DNA of 64,000 nucleotides from Bacteroidia bacterium (lineage in GTDB: Bacteria > Bacteroidota > Bacteroidia > 2-12-FULL-35-15), in assembly GCA_030654175.1 (NCBI GenBank), contig JAURXZ010000006.1:1-64000 (forward strand), written 5' to 3'. The notes below the pieces were generated by a model that saw nothing but the letters and a program-made list of their open reading frames with translations, had not been told where the DNA came from and did no database searches. A program made the translations under genes and the position numbers. Of the stretch, positions 1 through 9,276 are shown in pieces. How positions within the stretch are numbered: the stretch's first letter is position 1; every line of letters begins with the position of its first letter.

Positions 1-67
1 CGGTTGAATTCAAATAATAATCAAGCATCATAGTCCCATCATTTGGGTTAGGATAAATTAAAAACGT
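1..67 (-). pseudogene. T9SS sorting-domain start, cut off from the giant protein by a stop codon
   Basis: Reading the minus strand on from the TAA at 68-70 in the same frame gives TFLIYPNPNDGTMMLDYYLN and stays open to the window edge. YPNP(x)DG is the hallmark start of the type A C-terminal sorting domain of type IX secretion. No start codon suited to a separate gene is visible, so this is most likely the original C-terminus of the upstream 2277-residue protein. It continues outside the window. Confidence 0.75.
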
Positions 68-3000
68 TTAAGTATCAACAACGGGTTGCTCTGAGTTTAC
101 ATTAATTTGCATATTACGTTGGTTTAAACTGCCGGGAAGCATCCTCAGTTCAGGATATTGATAATTAAACACCTGCCTTAAAAGTGCCTGGGCATAAGCA
201 CAGCCTTCTTTGCTGCAATCGTTCGCATATGCTTCTATACTTGATTTTAAAGCCGCGTTTGTTTTCATACTATATGCTTTTTCAGGTGCCTGGTTTACCT
301 GTATGATCAATTTTTGAAGTTCGTAAAAATCATTTGTTGGTTGTGAATTGATTAGCGATAAAGCATTTGCATAATCCCCTTTGGAAATATACGCTTGCAC
401 CAGTTCCTTAGAAGAGTATGGTCTAGGCTCAACCGTTAGCATTTTAATAACACTGTCTATTGGGTTGGTTTCAAGAGTGTCGTTTAAAAAATAATTGATC
501 TTGTAAGCGGTATATAACTGGCGTTCAAAATCTGTTTGGATTATCTGAGCCTCTAACATTAATCTTTGGGAAATGCCAATCTGGGCAGTTGATATTTGTT
601 GTTTTATTCCATTCGGTAAATTTAAAGCATCTACTTTTAATTTAACAGCCACTGTTACCGGGGAATTAGCAATAACTACATCTTTGATGTGACCGGGAGG
701 CGGTGTAACTGGTTTAGTAAGGTAAGAAACTAATACCTGATCTGATAAATAAGGGGATTTGCTCATTAAGGTGTTCTTCAAATTCCCTGCCGGCATACTG
801 CTATTTACAGCATTTAGCAATTGCAATGTATTACCACCATCAACTAAACTTGTATAAGTATTATTTAAAGTTAGGGACCTGACAGCTAAAGTTGCTATCA
901 TTGCTGATACTTGCGTTACGTTCAACAAAAGTTTGTTTGGGCAATCTGATGGTTGCCAGGCATGAGATGTGGGCGCAACAAGTACCAAAGCATCGCTGCA
1001 AGATGGTTGTGGTAAAGGCTGGGTGTTAGCATCCGAATTAGTAGCGTGAATAACATATTTTGTTGAACCGGTAATAAAAAATTGGTTTTCATTACCACAA
1101 GCAGCAGAATACCTGTTTCTAACTAAATCAGAAGGGTTGCTGCCACCTGAATTCGGAGTACCCTGAACATAAGCTATGGAGTTATTTTGCCCGCTTCCGG
1201 TTATTCCAATGTCGTAAGCGTTACCAACAAATTCATTGCAATGTATTGTTAATCCATCGGTATAATTTGTCATTCCTGAGTTATCATTTAAAGGAACGAT
1301 ACCTGCATACAAACCGGTAAATTTATTATTGTAAATTTCATGAGCGCCCAATTTAGAATCATTCACCCACATACCAACAGCGCTAACACCATAAGCAGGA
1401 ATACTTGGATTAAATACATTATTCTGAACCGAATAATATTTACAATTATCTAAATACAGTCCGGAAGAAAGTTGTGAAGGAGAATTTCCAACATGAAAGC
1501 TGCAATTGTTTACTGATGGGTAATTCATTCCTTTTAAATGCACCCCATCATAAGTATTGTTGAAAAAAATGGCACCATTAATATCTACCTTGATAATTGG
1601 ATTAGAATTGTTCGCGTATATACCATAGTCAAGATTTGTGAATGTATTGCTTTTACTGTTTGTACAAGGAAATAGGGTACTTAAACATAAGTTAGCAACT
1701 CTGTAATTCGCATCAAGGCTCCCGATACCACTTGCCCTGATTCCATTATTGGCATCAGGAGGAGCTGTATTTCTGAAATCGTTTCCTAAAAACCGAATCC
1801 CTCTTACATCGTATAAAGTAACCCGTGTTTCCAGGTTAGCATTTGGATCATTCAATTGTTGTGTGGTTTCAAAAATACAGTTACTGAACCTGCCTAAATC
1901 AGGCATTGTAATGCCGGGAGAATTAGGGTGAAAGTTTCGATATGATAAATATTGCACATCCCTGCGGCAGTTTCTGAAAGTACTGTTACTTGCCTGTATA
2001 ATACCTCCTGTATAGTCCCAGTCCATATTTCCATTTGCATCTGTTTTGATGGTGCTTATTCCTTCTCTTGCATTTTCTATCAAGGCAGCATTTTTTAAAA
2101 TTATTTTCCCTTGCGCACCTGCTGTTAATTGGCTTGCAGCACGGTTACCTTGTAATTCTATTCCCTGCCACATCAAACCGCAGTCATTGGTGATTGTCCC
2201 GCCATTAAGGATTAAATTACCTCCTCTTTCAACAATAATTTTTTTTCCTTCAGCCATATTAATTTTACTTGTAACCGTTACCGTATTCCCGGTTGGAATA
2301 GTTACATCATTTGTATATTTAACAGGTGAGCTAATGGTACCTGTTAATAATGTTTGAGGGACTGATGGTGGAGCAAGAGGAGATTCCCACAAGCCTCTTC
2401 CATGTGTAGCCGCCCTTATTTTTCCTGCGCAATAATTTATTTCTAAATCAGTTACCATCACCACTGGGAGATTGGCGCTGAAACATACCCAGCCTTGCTG
2501 AGCACCTTGCTGAGGGTAAAGGCTGCTGTTTGTATAATATACTCCTACATCGGTTCCAACATATAAACCATCGTCAGAACCATTTTGATATACTATGCTC
2601 AATACCGGAAATTGTGGTAATCCCTTAGAATGGTCGGTCCATGTCCAGACTCCGTTAACATCATGCCCATAAACAACCCTGTTTTCGCCAACCCCTGGCG
2701 AAGAAAAGTTAAATTCGTTAAAGCTTAGCCAAATCCTGTAGGGGTTATTGGGATCAACTGCGATACGAGTTATCCCTGCCCACCGTATCGCCTCTAAACC
2801 GGCAGTTATATCTGTCCATGAAGTACCCCCATCAGTTGTCCTGAATATTGTTTTTGCAAGAGCTTGCGGACCGTCACCGCTAGACTGACCTGTGGCAGGA
2901 TTAGTATCCCAGGTAGCTCCATCATAAGCGGCATAAATAACAGAGGGATCAGATTGAGCAACGGCAAGGGCAACAAGAGGCTTGGAGGAAGGAACAGAAT

Positions 3001-6000
3001 TATAAACAATACCACCTGGAAGAGTTGCTGTAGTATTAAAATCTGTAGTAAAATTGGATATTTTGAATCCCCCATTGGCTGGCACTGTCCAAGAGCCCCC
3101 CTGACTAGTTGATTTGAACACATCGTGGTAACCTGCATACCAATTGTTATTATTGTCAATGAATAGAGGGCGGTTGGTTAGGGATGCGCCTGGTGGTTGA
3201 GCTATGCCTCCTCCTCCCCAAGATACTCCTCCTCCTAAAGTTGATTTGTCAAGTTGGTTTCCAAAGCCCCCATTATAGGCTCCAAACATAATATTAGGGT
3301 CAGTTTTGTCAATGCAAGCATCGTAAGCATCACCTACTACTTGCACACTCCAGTTGGGAGCATTATAGGTATATAGCCCATTATCCTGTGCTCCGGCAAC
3401 TATTAAATTTGGATTGCTTTCGGTACCGCCTATTCCATAAAACTGGGTAATGTTTAATCCTGTTCCATTAATGTTGGTCCAGCTTGCGCCTCCATTAAGG
3501 GTTTTTAATACGCCACCATCATTACCTACAAACAATCTATCAGCCGTACCGGTTCCGAATCCGTCTGCACTTGCCTGCACTAATTGCACAGCTCGGATAT
3601 CTGAATGAGTGTATGTTCCATTATAAGATTGGTTATAATTTGTGATTGAACTAAAATTAGAACCGCCAGTGGTAGATTTGAGCAATGTACCCTGGCCTCT
3701 ACCTGCATACATTACCTGTGGGTCAGCGGGAGAAACTGTAAAAACATAATTGTCATAAGTAAGATTTGGGTTACTCACAAGCAACCACGTTCCGCTACTA
3801 AAGTTGTATTTGTCTATAAATGCTTGTGCTGGTGAACCTGAAAAATACAACACATACAGGTCGCTTGCTGTTACTGAAATACGCATTTTGTCAAGGTCTG
3901 TCGTGCTTGTTAAATTACTTGTAAGATTTGTCCAGGTATTGCCCGCATTCAGGCTTTGGTAGATTTTATTATCCCCTACAGCAAATAAGTTATCAGAAAA
4001 ACTTGCCCTGAATTGAATGTCCCTGAAATGATCAGCATTATTAGGTGTTCTATCCAATAATGAATTACTAAAGCCGTCAGTGGTTTTATAAACTTTATGA
4101 TCTGTAATAGCATAATAAATATTTGTACTATTGGGAATATTGTTGGGATCTCTGATAATTTTATACACATTAAAATCATTATAAAGATTACTTGTAGGAG
4201 TCATACTCAAAGCAGTACGGTTCCAGTGCGCCCCTCCATCAGTAGATTTCAATACACCTATGCCGTATCCAGAGCGTGCCATAGCCTCCATACCAGTAGC
4301 AACGTAAATGGTTTGATTGCCTGAAGCGGGATCAACCACAATAGATCTAATGCCCATAGCAGGCAAACGCGATACATCGGGATTGTTCCATGTCGCGCCA
4401 CCATTTGTTGTTTTAAACAACCCGCTGGTATTGCTCCCTGCAAAAATGTTATTGTGATTAAACGGGTCAACGTATAAAGTCCAGATAATACCCATATTTT
4501 GGTCGGTACTCGGATTAGGTTGTTTAAAAGGACCTAAAGCTGTCCAGTTTGATGTGATGCTGCTTGGGGTATTGCAAATGGGCTGTTGTATAAATTCAGC
4601 TAATGCTTTATATGCAGCATTGAAGCCACCGGATTTAGATTTTGTGATTGGATCATCTACCCTGCCTTGCCAAAACCATTCCCAACGATTAAATTTAGCG
4701 CTTAATCCGTCAACTTCTGTACTATCAGGATTAGCCAAAAAGTACGCGCGCACCCGTGATTGAATATCATAAAAACTGGCATTAGGCATTGCCATCTCTT
4801 CATCTAAATCAGGCATTTGGTTTATTGAGGGAGTTTGCGAAGGGGTAACAGTTATTAAAACAGTATCAATTTTGCTGCATTGTCCATTAGTTGCAGTTAA
4901 AATATAAGTAAATGTTTGGGACGTACTGCCACTGTTTTGAAGAACAAGTGTTGGATTAGATACATTTGCATTACTTAAGCCTGTTGTAGGACTCCAACTA
5001 TAACTAAAGGCTGGAATAAAAGCAGAACCTAATTGCACAGGCGTATTGCTCGCAATAGTAACATCTTGTCCTGCACTTATAGTAGTTGGCATCGGATACA
5101 CCGTTACCATTGCAATAGCGGTGTTGGAACAACCGTTAGTTGTACCTGTTACAGTATATGTAGTGGTTACTAAAGGGGAAACAAAAATAGGATTGGTAGT
5201 AAGGCCTCCTATGGGAGGCGGAGGAAGCGGAGGAACTGGAGGAACAGGAGGAGCTGGAGGAAGAGCTCCACTTGGCCAAAAATAACTAGTAGCTCCGCTT
5301 GCAGTGAGAGTAGCTGTTTGGCCTGAGCAAATAGTTGCTGAGTTTACGGTTACAATTGGTGCCGGATTTACTGTAAGTGTTGCTGCATTTGATATACTTG
5401 AACAAGCACCGCTACTGACCAAACAGCGGTATTGAAAACCATTCATCGCAGCTGAAACAAATTGGACACCTAATAAATTTGAACCAATACCGCTTAGGTT
5501 AATGAATCCTGCTCCTTGATTCACCTGCCATTGGTATGTTAAATTAACTCCAATTGATATTATAGAGAAATTGGCAATCGTACCCACACATACGCTTATG
5601 GATATAGGGTTAGTTGTTATACTTGGTGCTGTGCATGGGAGACAACTCACAGCAGTACAGCCTCCGGTAAATAAAAGCCCTGTATTACCTCCCAAATTCT
5701 GGCTTCGAGTGGGAACTAACCCAGCATTAAATGTTGCTCCTCCCGTTGCAGTAATATCAGAAATATGAACGTAATCCCAACAAATTGTTCCGCTTGCTTT
5801 TGAGATAATAGCAGGCACACCCGCTGTACCTGATTGAATCCTGATAGGCAAGGCTCCGGTTCCTTGTGCACAGATATTTCCTACTGTTTGGGTTTGTCCG
5901 GCTTGCAGGGTGTAGGAATAGCCCGGAGAAAAAGATAAATTATTAAAAATATTGCCACTCCAGAAAGTTCCATTTTTAGCAATAGTAACATTATTAAACG

Positions 6001-6901
6001 TATTAGGCCCAAACATAGGATTGCCGTATATAGTTGCGTTGCCAGCAAAAGAAACATCATGAAAAGTATTACTACCAAATATTACCCCATCCGAAGCAAA
6101 AGAAACATCATGAAAGGTATTATTATCATAGATATTTCCAATTGCGATTCCTGTAAAAAACAGGTCATTATACGTAAATCCTCCTCCTGTAAAACTACCT
6201 CCATTACCAATACCGTTAATAGTGGATGTTCCAGCATCAAGGGTCATTCCGGCAGGATTAATAGTCCATACTACTCCGTTATAATTTGATAAATTAAAGA
6301 TGGAAGAACCCATGTGCAGAGATCTTGTCGAAACAGTATTAGAATAAAAAGCTGATGAGTTTACATTGTTATTATTGGTGTTTAAATTGCCATTGTTGAG
6401 ATAAATAACATTTGTAACTCTCAGTGCATCCTGCAAAGTCCAACTACCACCAATACCATTAAATGTCAAGGATGCGTTTATGATTGTACCCGAAGTCGTT
6501 ATGGTTTTTCCGGTGATAGCTTCCATACTAACCTGTCCGTTAAGGTTGAAGTTCATTCCTGCACCAAGAGCTAAGGAACCAAAGATTCGCAACGTGTCGA
6601 AGGAACTTCCAAGTAATGTAGGCGTATTGAATACCCCTATCCACGTCATGTCAGCACATTGAACAATTGTTTGGTCAATCGTTACCGTTGGTGTGGCAGC
6701 GGTAAATGAAAGCGCATCAAAATAAACATTGTCTGTCGACTGAGGAACTTGATTGTGAAAGATATTGCCACCACTTGTTGTAGCCCAGTGGTTATTAAAG
6801 TCCGACCAACTACCTGAGCCACCCACCCAAAAATAATTTAAGGCATTACAGTTAATGCTTGTCAAGATAGCCATTACGAGTAAAGTAGTTTTTATTTTCA
6901 T
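68..6901 (-). CDS. Giant secreted multidomain protein (beta-helix, Ig/PKD, sortilin-type propeller)
   Basis: This 2277-residue protein starts with a signal peptide (about 1-20) followed by the WVGGSGSWSD segment common in Bacteroidota exoproteins. Residues about 25-410 look beta-helical, with short repeats of the type NTFHDVSFA. Ig-like and SxxICxGxxxxL modules follow (about 425-600), interrupted by a proline-rich insert (ALPPAPPVPPVPPLPPPP), then a PKD-like module (to about 690). Residues about 790-1460 are a VPS10/BNR propeller with repeated TTNGGATW motifs. A parallel beta-helix (about 1480-1960) and a helical C-terminal part complete it. It is presumably exported to the cell surface, where such proteins bind or process polymers; no catalytic site is evident. 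The frame ends at TAA just before a YPNP sorting signal, so secretion by T9SS would fail unless the stop is read through or is an error. Confidence 0.85.
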   Translation of the reverse strand: MKIKTTLLVMAILTSINCNALNYFWVGGSGSWSDFNNHWATTSGGNIFHNQVPQSTDNVYFDALSFTAATPTVTIDQTIVQCADMTWIGVFNTPTLLGSSFDTLRIFGSLALGAGMNFNLNGQVSMEAITGKTITTSGTIINASLTFNGIGGSWTLQDALRVTNVIYLNNGNLNTNNNNVNSSAFYSNTVSTRSLHMGSSIFNLSNYNGVVWTINPAGMTLDAGTSTINGIGNGGSFTGGGFTYNDLFFTGIAIGNIYDNNTFHDVSFASDGVIFGSNTFHDVSFAGNATIYGNPMFGPNTFNNVTIAKNGTFWSGNIFNNLSFSPGYSYTLQAGQTQTVGNICAQGTGALPIRIQSGTAGVPAIISKASGTICWDYVHISDITATGGATFNAGLVPTRSQNLGGNTGLLFTGGCTAVSCLPCTAPSITTNPISISVCVGTIANFSIISIGVNLTYQWQVNQGAGFINLSGIGSNLLGVQFVSAAMNGFQYRCLVSSGACSSISNAATLTVNPAPIVTVNSATICSGQTATLTASGATSYFWPSGALPPAPPVPPVPPLPPPPIGGLTTNPIFVSPLVTTTYTVTGTTNGCSNTAIAMVTVYPMPTTISAGQDVTIASNTPVQLGSAFIPAFSYSWSPTTGLSNANVSNPTLVLQNSGSTSQTFTYILTATNGQCSKIDTVLITVTPSQTPSINQMPDLDEEMAMPNASFYDIQSRVRAYFLANPDSTEVDGLSAKFNRWEWFWQGRVDDPITKSKSGGFNAAYKALAEFIQQPICNTPSSITSNWTALGPFKQPNPSTDQNMGIIWTLYVDPFNHNNIFAGSNTSGLFKTTNGGATWNNPDVSRLPAMGIRSIVVDPASGNQTIYVATGMEAMARSGYGIGVLKSTDGGAHWNRTALSMTPTSNLYNDFNVYKIIRDPNNIPNSTNIYYAITDHKVYKTTDGFSNSLLDRTPNNADHFRDIQFRASFSDNLFAVGDNKIYQSLNAGNTWTNLTSNLTSTTDLDKMRISVTASDLYVLYFSGSPAQAFIDKYNFSSGTWLLVSNPNLTYDNYVFTVSPADPQVMYAGRGQGTLLKSTTGGSNFSSITNYNQSYNGTYTHSDIRAVQLVQASADGFGTGTADRLFVGNDGGVLKTLNGGASWTNINGTGLNITQFYGIGGTESNPNLIVAGAQDNGLYTYNAPNWSVQVVGDAYDACIDKTDPNIMFGAYNGGFGNQLDKSTLGGGVSWGGGGIAQPPGASLTNRPLFIDNNNNWYAGYHDVFKSTSQGGSWTVPANGGFKISNFTTDFNTTATLPGGIVYNSVPSSKPLVALAVAQSDPSVIYAAYDGATWDTNPATGQSSGDGPQALAKTIFRTTDGGTSWTDITAGLEAIRWAGITRIAVDPNNPYRIWLSFNEFNFSSPGVGENRVVYGHDVNGVWTWTDHSKGLPQFPVLSIVYQNGSDDGLYVGTDVGVYYTNSSLYPQQGAQQGWVCFSANLPVVMVTDLEINYCAGKIRAATHGRGLWESPLAPPSVPQTLLTGTISSPVKYTNDVTIPTGNTVTVTSKINMAEGKKIIVERGGNLILNGGTITNDCGLMWQGIELQGNRAASQLTAGAQGKIILKNAALIENAREGISTIKTDANGNMDWDYTGGIIQASNSTFRNCRRDVQYLSYRNFHPNSPGITMPDLGRFSNCIFETTQQLNDPNANLETRVTLYDVRGIRFLGNDFRNTAPPDANNGIRASGIGSLDANYRVANLCLSTLFPCTNSKSNTFTNLDYGIYANNSNPIIKVDINGAIFFNNTYDGVHLKGMNYPSVNNCSFHVGNSPSQLSSGLYLDNCKYYSVQNNVFNPSIPAYGVSAVGMWVNDSKLGAHEIYNNKFTGLYAGIVPLNDNSGMTNYTDGLTIHCNEFVGNAYDIGITGSGQNNSIAYVQGTPNSGGSNPSDLVRNRYSAACGNENQFFITGSTKYVIHATNSDANTQPLPQPSCSDALVLVAPTSHAWQPSDCPNKLLLNVTQVSAMIATLAVRSLTLNNTYTSLVDGGNTLQLLNAVNSSMPAGNLKNTLMSKSPYLSDQVLVSYLTKPVTPPPGHIKDVVIANSPVTVAVKLKVDALNLPNGIKQQISTAQIGISQRLMLEAQIIQTDFERQLYTAYKINYFLNDTLETNPIDSVIKMLTVEPRPYSSKELVQAYISKGDYANALSLINSQPTNDFYELQKLIIQVNQAPEKAYSMKTNAALKSSIEAYANDCSKEGCAYAQALLRQVFNYQYPELRMLPGSLNQRNMQINVNSEQPVVDT

Positions 6902-7217
6902 ATAATTGCTCAGGTTAAATTCGTTAATAAATTGAGGTTTCAGTCATACTAATAGCCATTAATTGACTTCTATTTGTGGAAAACAGCCGATGAATGAAAT
7001 TGTTGGTGGCTAAGCTAATCAAATATATTTAATAACAAAATTAAATATTAAAAATACCGTAAAAATACCTAAGTAAATACCGTAAAAACACGGTGTCAAA
7101 AAAAGGCTAAAAAAAATATTTTTTGGCTTCGATAAATTTAATTTTATAAGATGAGGAATACAAAGGAACAGTTGTGGGACTAGCCATTTGTAAAGGGTAT
7201 TGAAAACCTGAATTCAA
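6902..7217. other. AT-rich intergenic region upstream of the giant gene
   Basis: No coding potential is apparent. It should hold the promoter of the minus-strand giant gene. The only clear structure is a pair of direct repeats at 7053-7068 and 7076-7091, followed by homopolymer-rich sequence. Confidence 0.5.
7053..7091. promoter_or_regulatory. Paired direct repeats AATACCGTAAAAAYAC
   Basis: AATACCGTAAAAATAC (7053-7068) and AATACCGTAAAAACAC (7076-7091) are near-identical and start 23 bp apart, about two helical turns. This spacing is typical of a dimer-binding operator. They lie about 150-190 bp upstream of the giant secreted gene. The regulator is unknown. Confidence 0.4.
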
Positions 7218-7325
7218 TTACTTTTCTTTGGTGTGATTGAGCTCTGTAATATCTATATCCAATACTTTAGCAATTGCCGCCAATGTTTCTATGGAAATAA
7301 GGTAATAAGAGAGCTCCTCGAAAGA
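7218..7325 (-). pseudogene. C-terminal relic of an XRE-type helix-turn-helix regulator
   Basis: The minus strand reads SFEELSYYLISIETLAAIAK, then VLDIDITELNHTKEK and a stop. ISIETLAAIAKVLDIDITEL matches the last helices of Cro/C1-type (XRE) repressors. The frame is closed upstream by TAG near 7328, so only about 35 codons survive, and the DNA directly continues into an unrelated RND fragment on the other strand. It is a truncated relic at a rearrangement junction. Confidence 0.6.
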
Positions 7326-7553
7326 CTAGTAATTGTTTTTGCGGCAACCCTTTGGCGGGTTTTAACACTATGCCTCCTATTCATTCAAATGCATCCCGGT
7401 AAAGAAATCCTTTATCCTTTTGCAACTGTTATTCTTTGTGGTTTATTAAGTTCAACGCTTCTTGACATGATTGTAACACCTGTTGTATTTCATCTGTTCA
7501 GAGAGAAAGCATTACAGAAATATATAGAAAGCAAACAATCGAAAGAGTTATAA
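7320..7553 (+). pseudogene. 3' fragment of a heavy-metal RND pump (CzcA/CusA family)
   Basis: The open frame 7233-7553 encodes PGKEILYPFATVILCGLLSS and then TLLDMIVTPVVFHLF. This is the last transmembrane segment of HME-RND pumps, whose full proteins have over 1000 residues. The part upstream of about 7320 is unrelated (it is antisense to the helix-turn-helix relic). About 75 C-terminal residues therefore remain of a lost pump. It differs from the Cus pump at 34.9-38.1 kb, so it comes from a second system. Confidence 0.75.
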
Positions 7554-7560
7554 AATTCTA

Positions 7561-7881
7561 ATGAAGAAAACCGTAATTCATATTAAAAATTGGTATGTCC
7601 CAGGTGCATCAAGGTTGTAACTGATGAGTTAAAAGCATTGGGATTACAGGTAATTGAAGTAAATTTAGGGAAAGCTACCAATATAGATTCACCGTTCATA
7701 ACCATTAATTCCATTGAGAAAGTTCTAATATGAAGAATTAACGTTTTCTGAAATAGCTTATCGTTTAGGATATAAAAGTGTACAGCATCTATCAATGCAA
7801 TTCAAAGAAATAGTAGGTATGTCAAAAACAGAATACCAAAGATTGAAAACAAATGAACGTAAATCCATAGATGAAATTTAA
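7561..7881 (+). pseudogene. Decayed AraC-family regulator with N-terminal HMA-like segment
   Basis: ATG at 7561 begins MKKTVIHIKN. After a one-base shift the sequence reads VCPRCIKVVTDELKALGLQV and on through SIEKVLI, then stops. At 7729 another frame resumes with YEELTFSEIAYRLGYKSVQH and ends NERKSIDEI at TAA 7879-7881. The first part has the CPxC metal-binding segment and the second is the final AraC helix-turn-helix of metal-linked Bacteroidota regulators. The middle of the protein (I estimate 70 residues or more) is deleted. With the RND tail just upstream this was once a metal-efflux module. Confidence 0.8.
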
Positions 7882-7890
7882 AGAGAAAAA

Positions 7891-8464
7891 TATTTTTGCA
7901 ATAAGATATAACAAATAGCAATAATGTATAATAAAAAAACCGTTATCCATAACTATGTTTAAGCCTTCTGATTTAGGTCTTTCCGTAAGGAGATTTTTCG
8001 TGATAAAACGTGGGTTTAGCAAAATAGCTATGAGTAAGAAAAAACAGTTTCTTTCCGTTCCAGAGGGAATTTTCGAGATAAAGGAGTTTTATCATTCCTT
8101 TTTTTGGATAGAGGATGATGTCATTTTTGGAAAGTACAAACCTGGTCTTGTTATTAATATTGAAGTTGCAAAAGAAGCCGTAAATGACCGAAAAAAAATG
8201 TCAAATGGCATTTGTAAACCTTTTCTAATTGATATTACAGAGCTATTATCCGTTGATACCAATGCAAGAAAATATTTGGCAAGTGCCGAAGCCTGTGAGT
8301 TTTTAAGTGCCGGAGCAATTTACACACACAATAAATTATTAGCATTTTTAGGGAATGCGTGGATCCTTCTTGACAAGCCAATAATTCCTGTTAAAGTTTT
8401 TACTAATAAAGAAGCAGGATTAAAATGGTTGGAGACTTTCAGACATCAGAATTAATTAGTGGAG
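7891..8464 (+). repeat. Direct repeat, copy A (intact STAS-like gene with leader)
   Basis: This segment is duplicated at 11327-11896 in the same orientation. Similarity begins exactly at TATTTTTGCAATAA, a -7-like TAnnTTTG element, runs through the ~130-bp leader and gene, and ends just after the stop. Copy A keeps the gene open; copy B does not. Confidence 0.85.
8030..8455 (+). CDS. Small STAS/SEC14-like domain protein
   Basis: A soluble protein of 141 residues from ATG 8030 (MSKKKQFLSVPEGIFEIKEF). Features such as KPFLIDITELLSVDTNARKY and the CEFLSAGAIYTHNKLLA stretch fit the small Bacteroidota STAS-like family (DUF7793, by memory). Upstream in-frame starts are ATG 7955 and GTG 8000; GTG 8000 has AAGGAG 7 nt upstream, conserved as GGGAG plus GTG in the dead copy B, while ATG 7955 is not conserved there. 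GTG 8000 or ATG 8030 are thus the better starts. The function is unknown. It sits in the eroded metal-resistance zone and carries its own putative promoter at 7891-7898. Confidence 0.7.
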   Translation: MSKKKQFLSVPEGIFEIKEFYHSFFWIEDDVIFGKYKPGLVINIEVAKEAVNDRKKMSNGICKPFLIDITELLSVDTNARKYLASAEACEFLSAGAIYTHNKLLAFLGNAWILLDKPIIPVKVFTNKEAGLKWLETFRHQN

Positions 8465-8469
8465 GAAAT

Positions 8470-8650
8470 GTGCCCCTCCTGCTTCGCACTGTTCTAACTG
8501 TGAAACATCTGAAATTTCTAATGTTAATTCCTTGCTTCCTTAATATATAGCATTTCTATCAACACCCAATAACTCACTAATATATGCCGTGCCTCCCCTT
8601 TCTGATTTCAGAGACTCTGATACCATATAATGTAGCGATCCCTTTCTGAG
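8470..8650 (-). pseudogene. Transposase-like relic
   Basis: The minus strand reads, across a frameshift, SERGGTAYISELLGVDRNAI, then Y-stop-GSKELTLEISDVSQLEQC. A GYGGxxxxSxLxGxxRxTIxxGxxEL pattern is typical of the N-terminal region of ISAzo13/ISNCY-type transposases. An internal stop and frameshift show it is dead. The family assignment is tentative because only about 55 residues are readable. Confidence 0.4.
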
Positions 8651-8728
8651 AAGCAGCTACAATGCAAATTGCATCAACAAATTTACCTTATCTAAAAAAA
8701 ATCTATTTTGGAACTATAAAAAGGAATA

Positions 8729-9112
8729 TCACTTCCTCCGTATGTATTGGCAACACTCAGGTAAATTATTATAGGCACCAACATCACCTTTATATTTTTC
8801 GTTATCATAACCAACTGCTGCTATATTCTTTTGTATTTGATCAAGAGAAATTTTAATTGTGTCATAAGAAACTTTTATCATTTTTGTTTCAGTATTCCAA
8901 TCCGCCTCAGACACCCCTTCAACTTCCACAGATCCTTCTATAGTTTCTTTACACATACCACAATTACCCCAAACCTTAAAGGTTGAAGTTGTAATTCCGT
9001 TTACTATTTCTGTTGTACTCAGAGTTGTTTCAGATTCTTTTTTATTTCCACAGGCTCCGATTGCCAGCATAAATGCAATCGCAATAAATTTATTTATGTT
9101 CATTTTATTCAA
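8729..9112 (-). CDS. Periplasmic/outer-membrane HMA-domain lipoprotein
   Basis: A 127-residue protein with a lipoprotein signal (FMLAIGACG; lipid-bearing Cys about 21) and a heavy-metal-associated ferredoxin-like domain. The metal motif is VWGNCGMCKETI (CxxC about residues 51-54), and the C-terminus carries a further Cys pair (NNLPECCQYIRRK). The family binds Cu(I) or similar soft metals; here it would act as an envelope chaperone or scavenger. It lies downstream of the YVTN propeller gene, with a hairpin between them. The same overall plan, including the NNLPxCC tail, recurs in the UGA-containing gene at 41963-42286. Confidence 0.85.
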   Translation of the reverse strand: MNKMNINKFIAIAFMLAIGACGNKKESETTLSTTEIVNGITTSTFKVWGNCGMCKETIEGSVEVEGVSEADWNTETKMIKVSYDTIKISLDQIQKNIAAVGYDNEKYKGDVGAYNNLPECCQYIRRK

Positions 9113-9212
9113 TTTTTTATTTGCTCAAGAGTATATTTTCAATATCAACTATTTTCTCCGAGTACCTGATTAATAATTTGTTAAGTTTGGTTTAGTATAG
9201 ACTCATAAAATA

Positions 9213-9248
9213 CTGCCCGTAAGATTTTTTTTTAAATCTTGCGGGCAG
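9213..9248 (-). terminator. Hairpin after the YVTN propeller gene
   Basis: CTGCCCGTAAGATTT (9213-9227) pairs with AAATCTTGCGGGCAG (9234-9248), one mismatch, loop of T on the plus strand. On the minus strand it follows the propeller gene and is followed by TATTTTATG. It probably acts as a terminator. Confidence 0.6.
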
Positions 9249-9276
9249 CATTATTATCATTTTTAAAGTTTATAAA

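Noticed and set aside
2806-3159. Several 60-120-codon frames antisense or overlapping to the giant gene
   Set aside because: They follow composition of the long secreted-protein gene on the other frames and have no start context or recognisable domains.
7822-8022. Minus-strand open frame over the leader of the STAS-like gene (and its match at 11306-11494)
   Set aside because: It is open in both copies only because the repeated leader is AT-rich; the encoded peptide has no family features.
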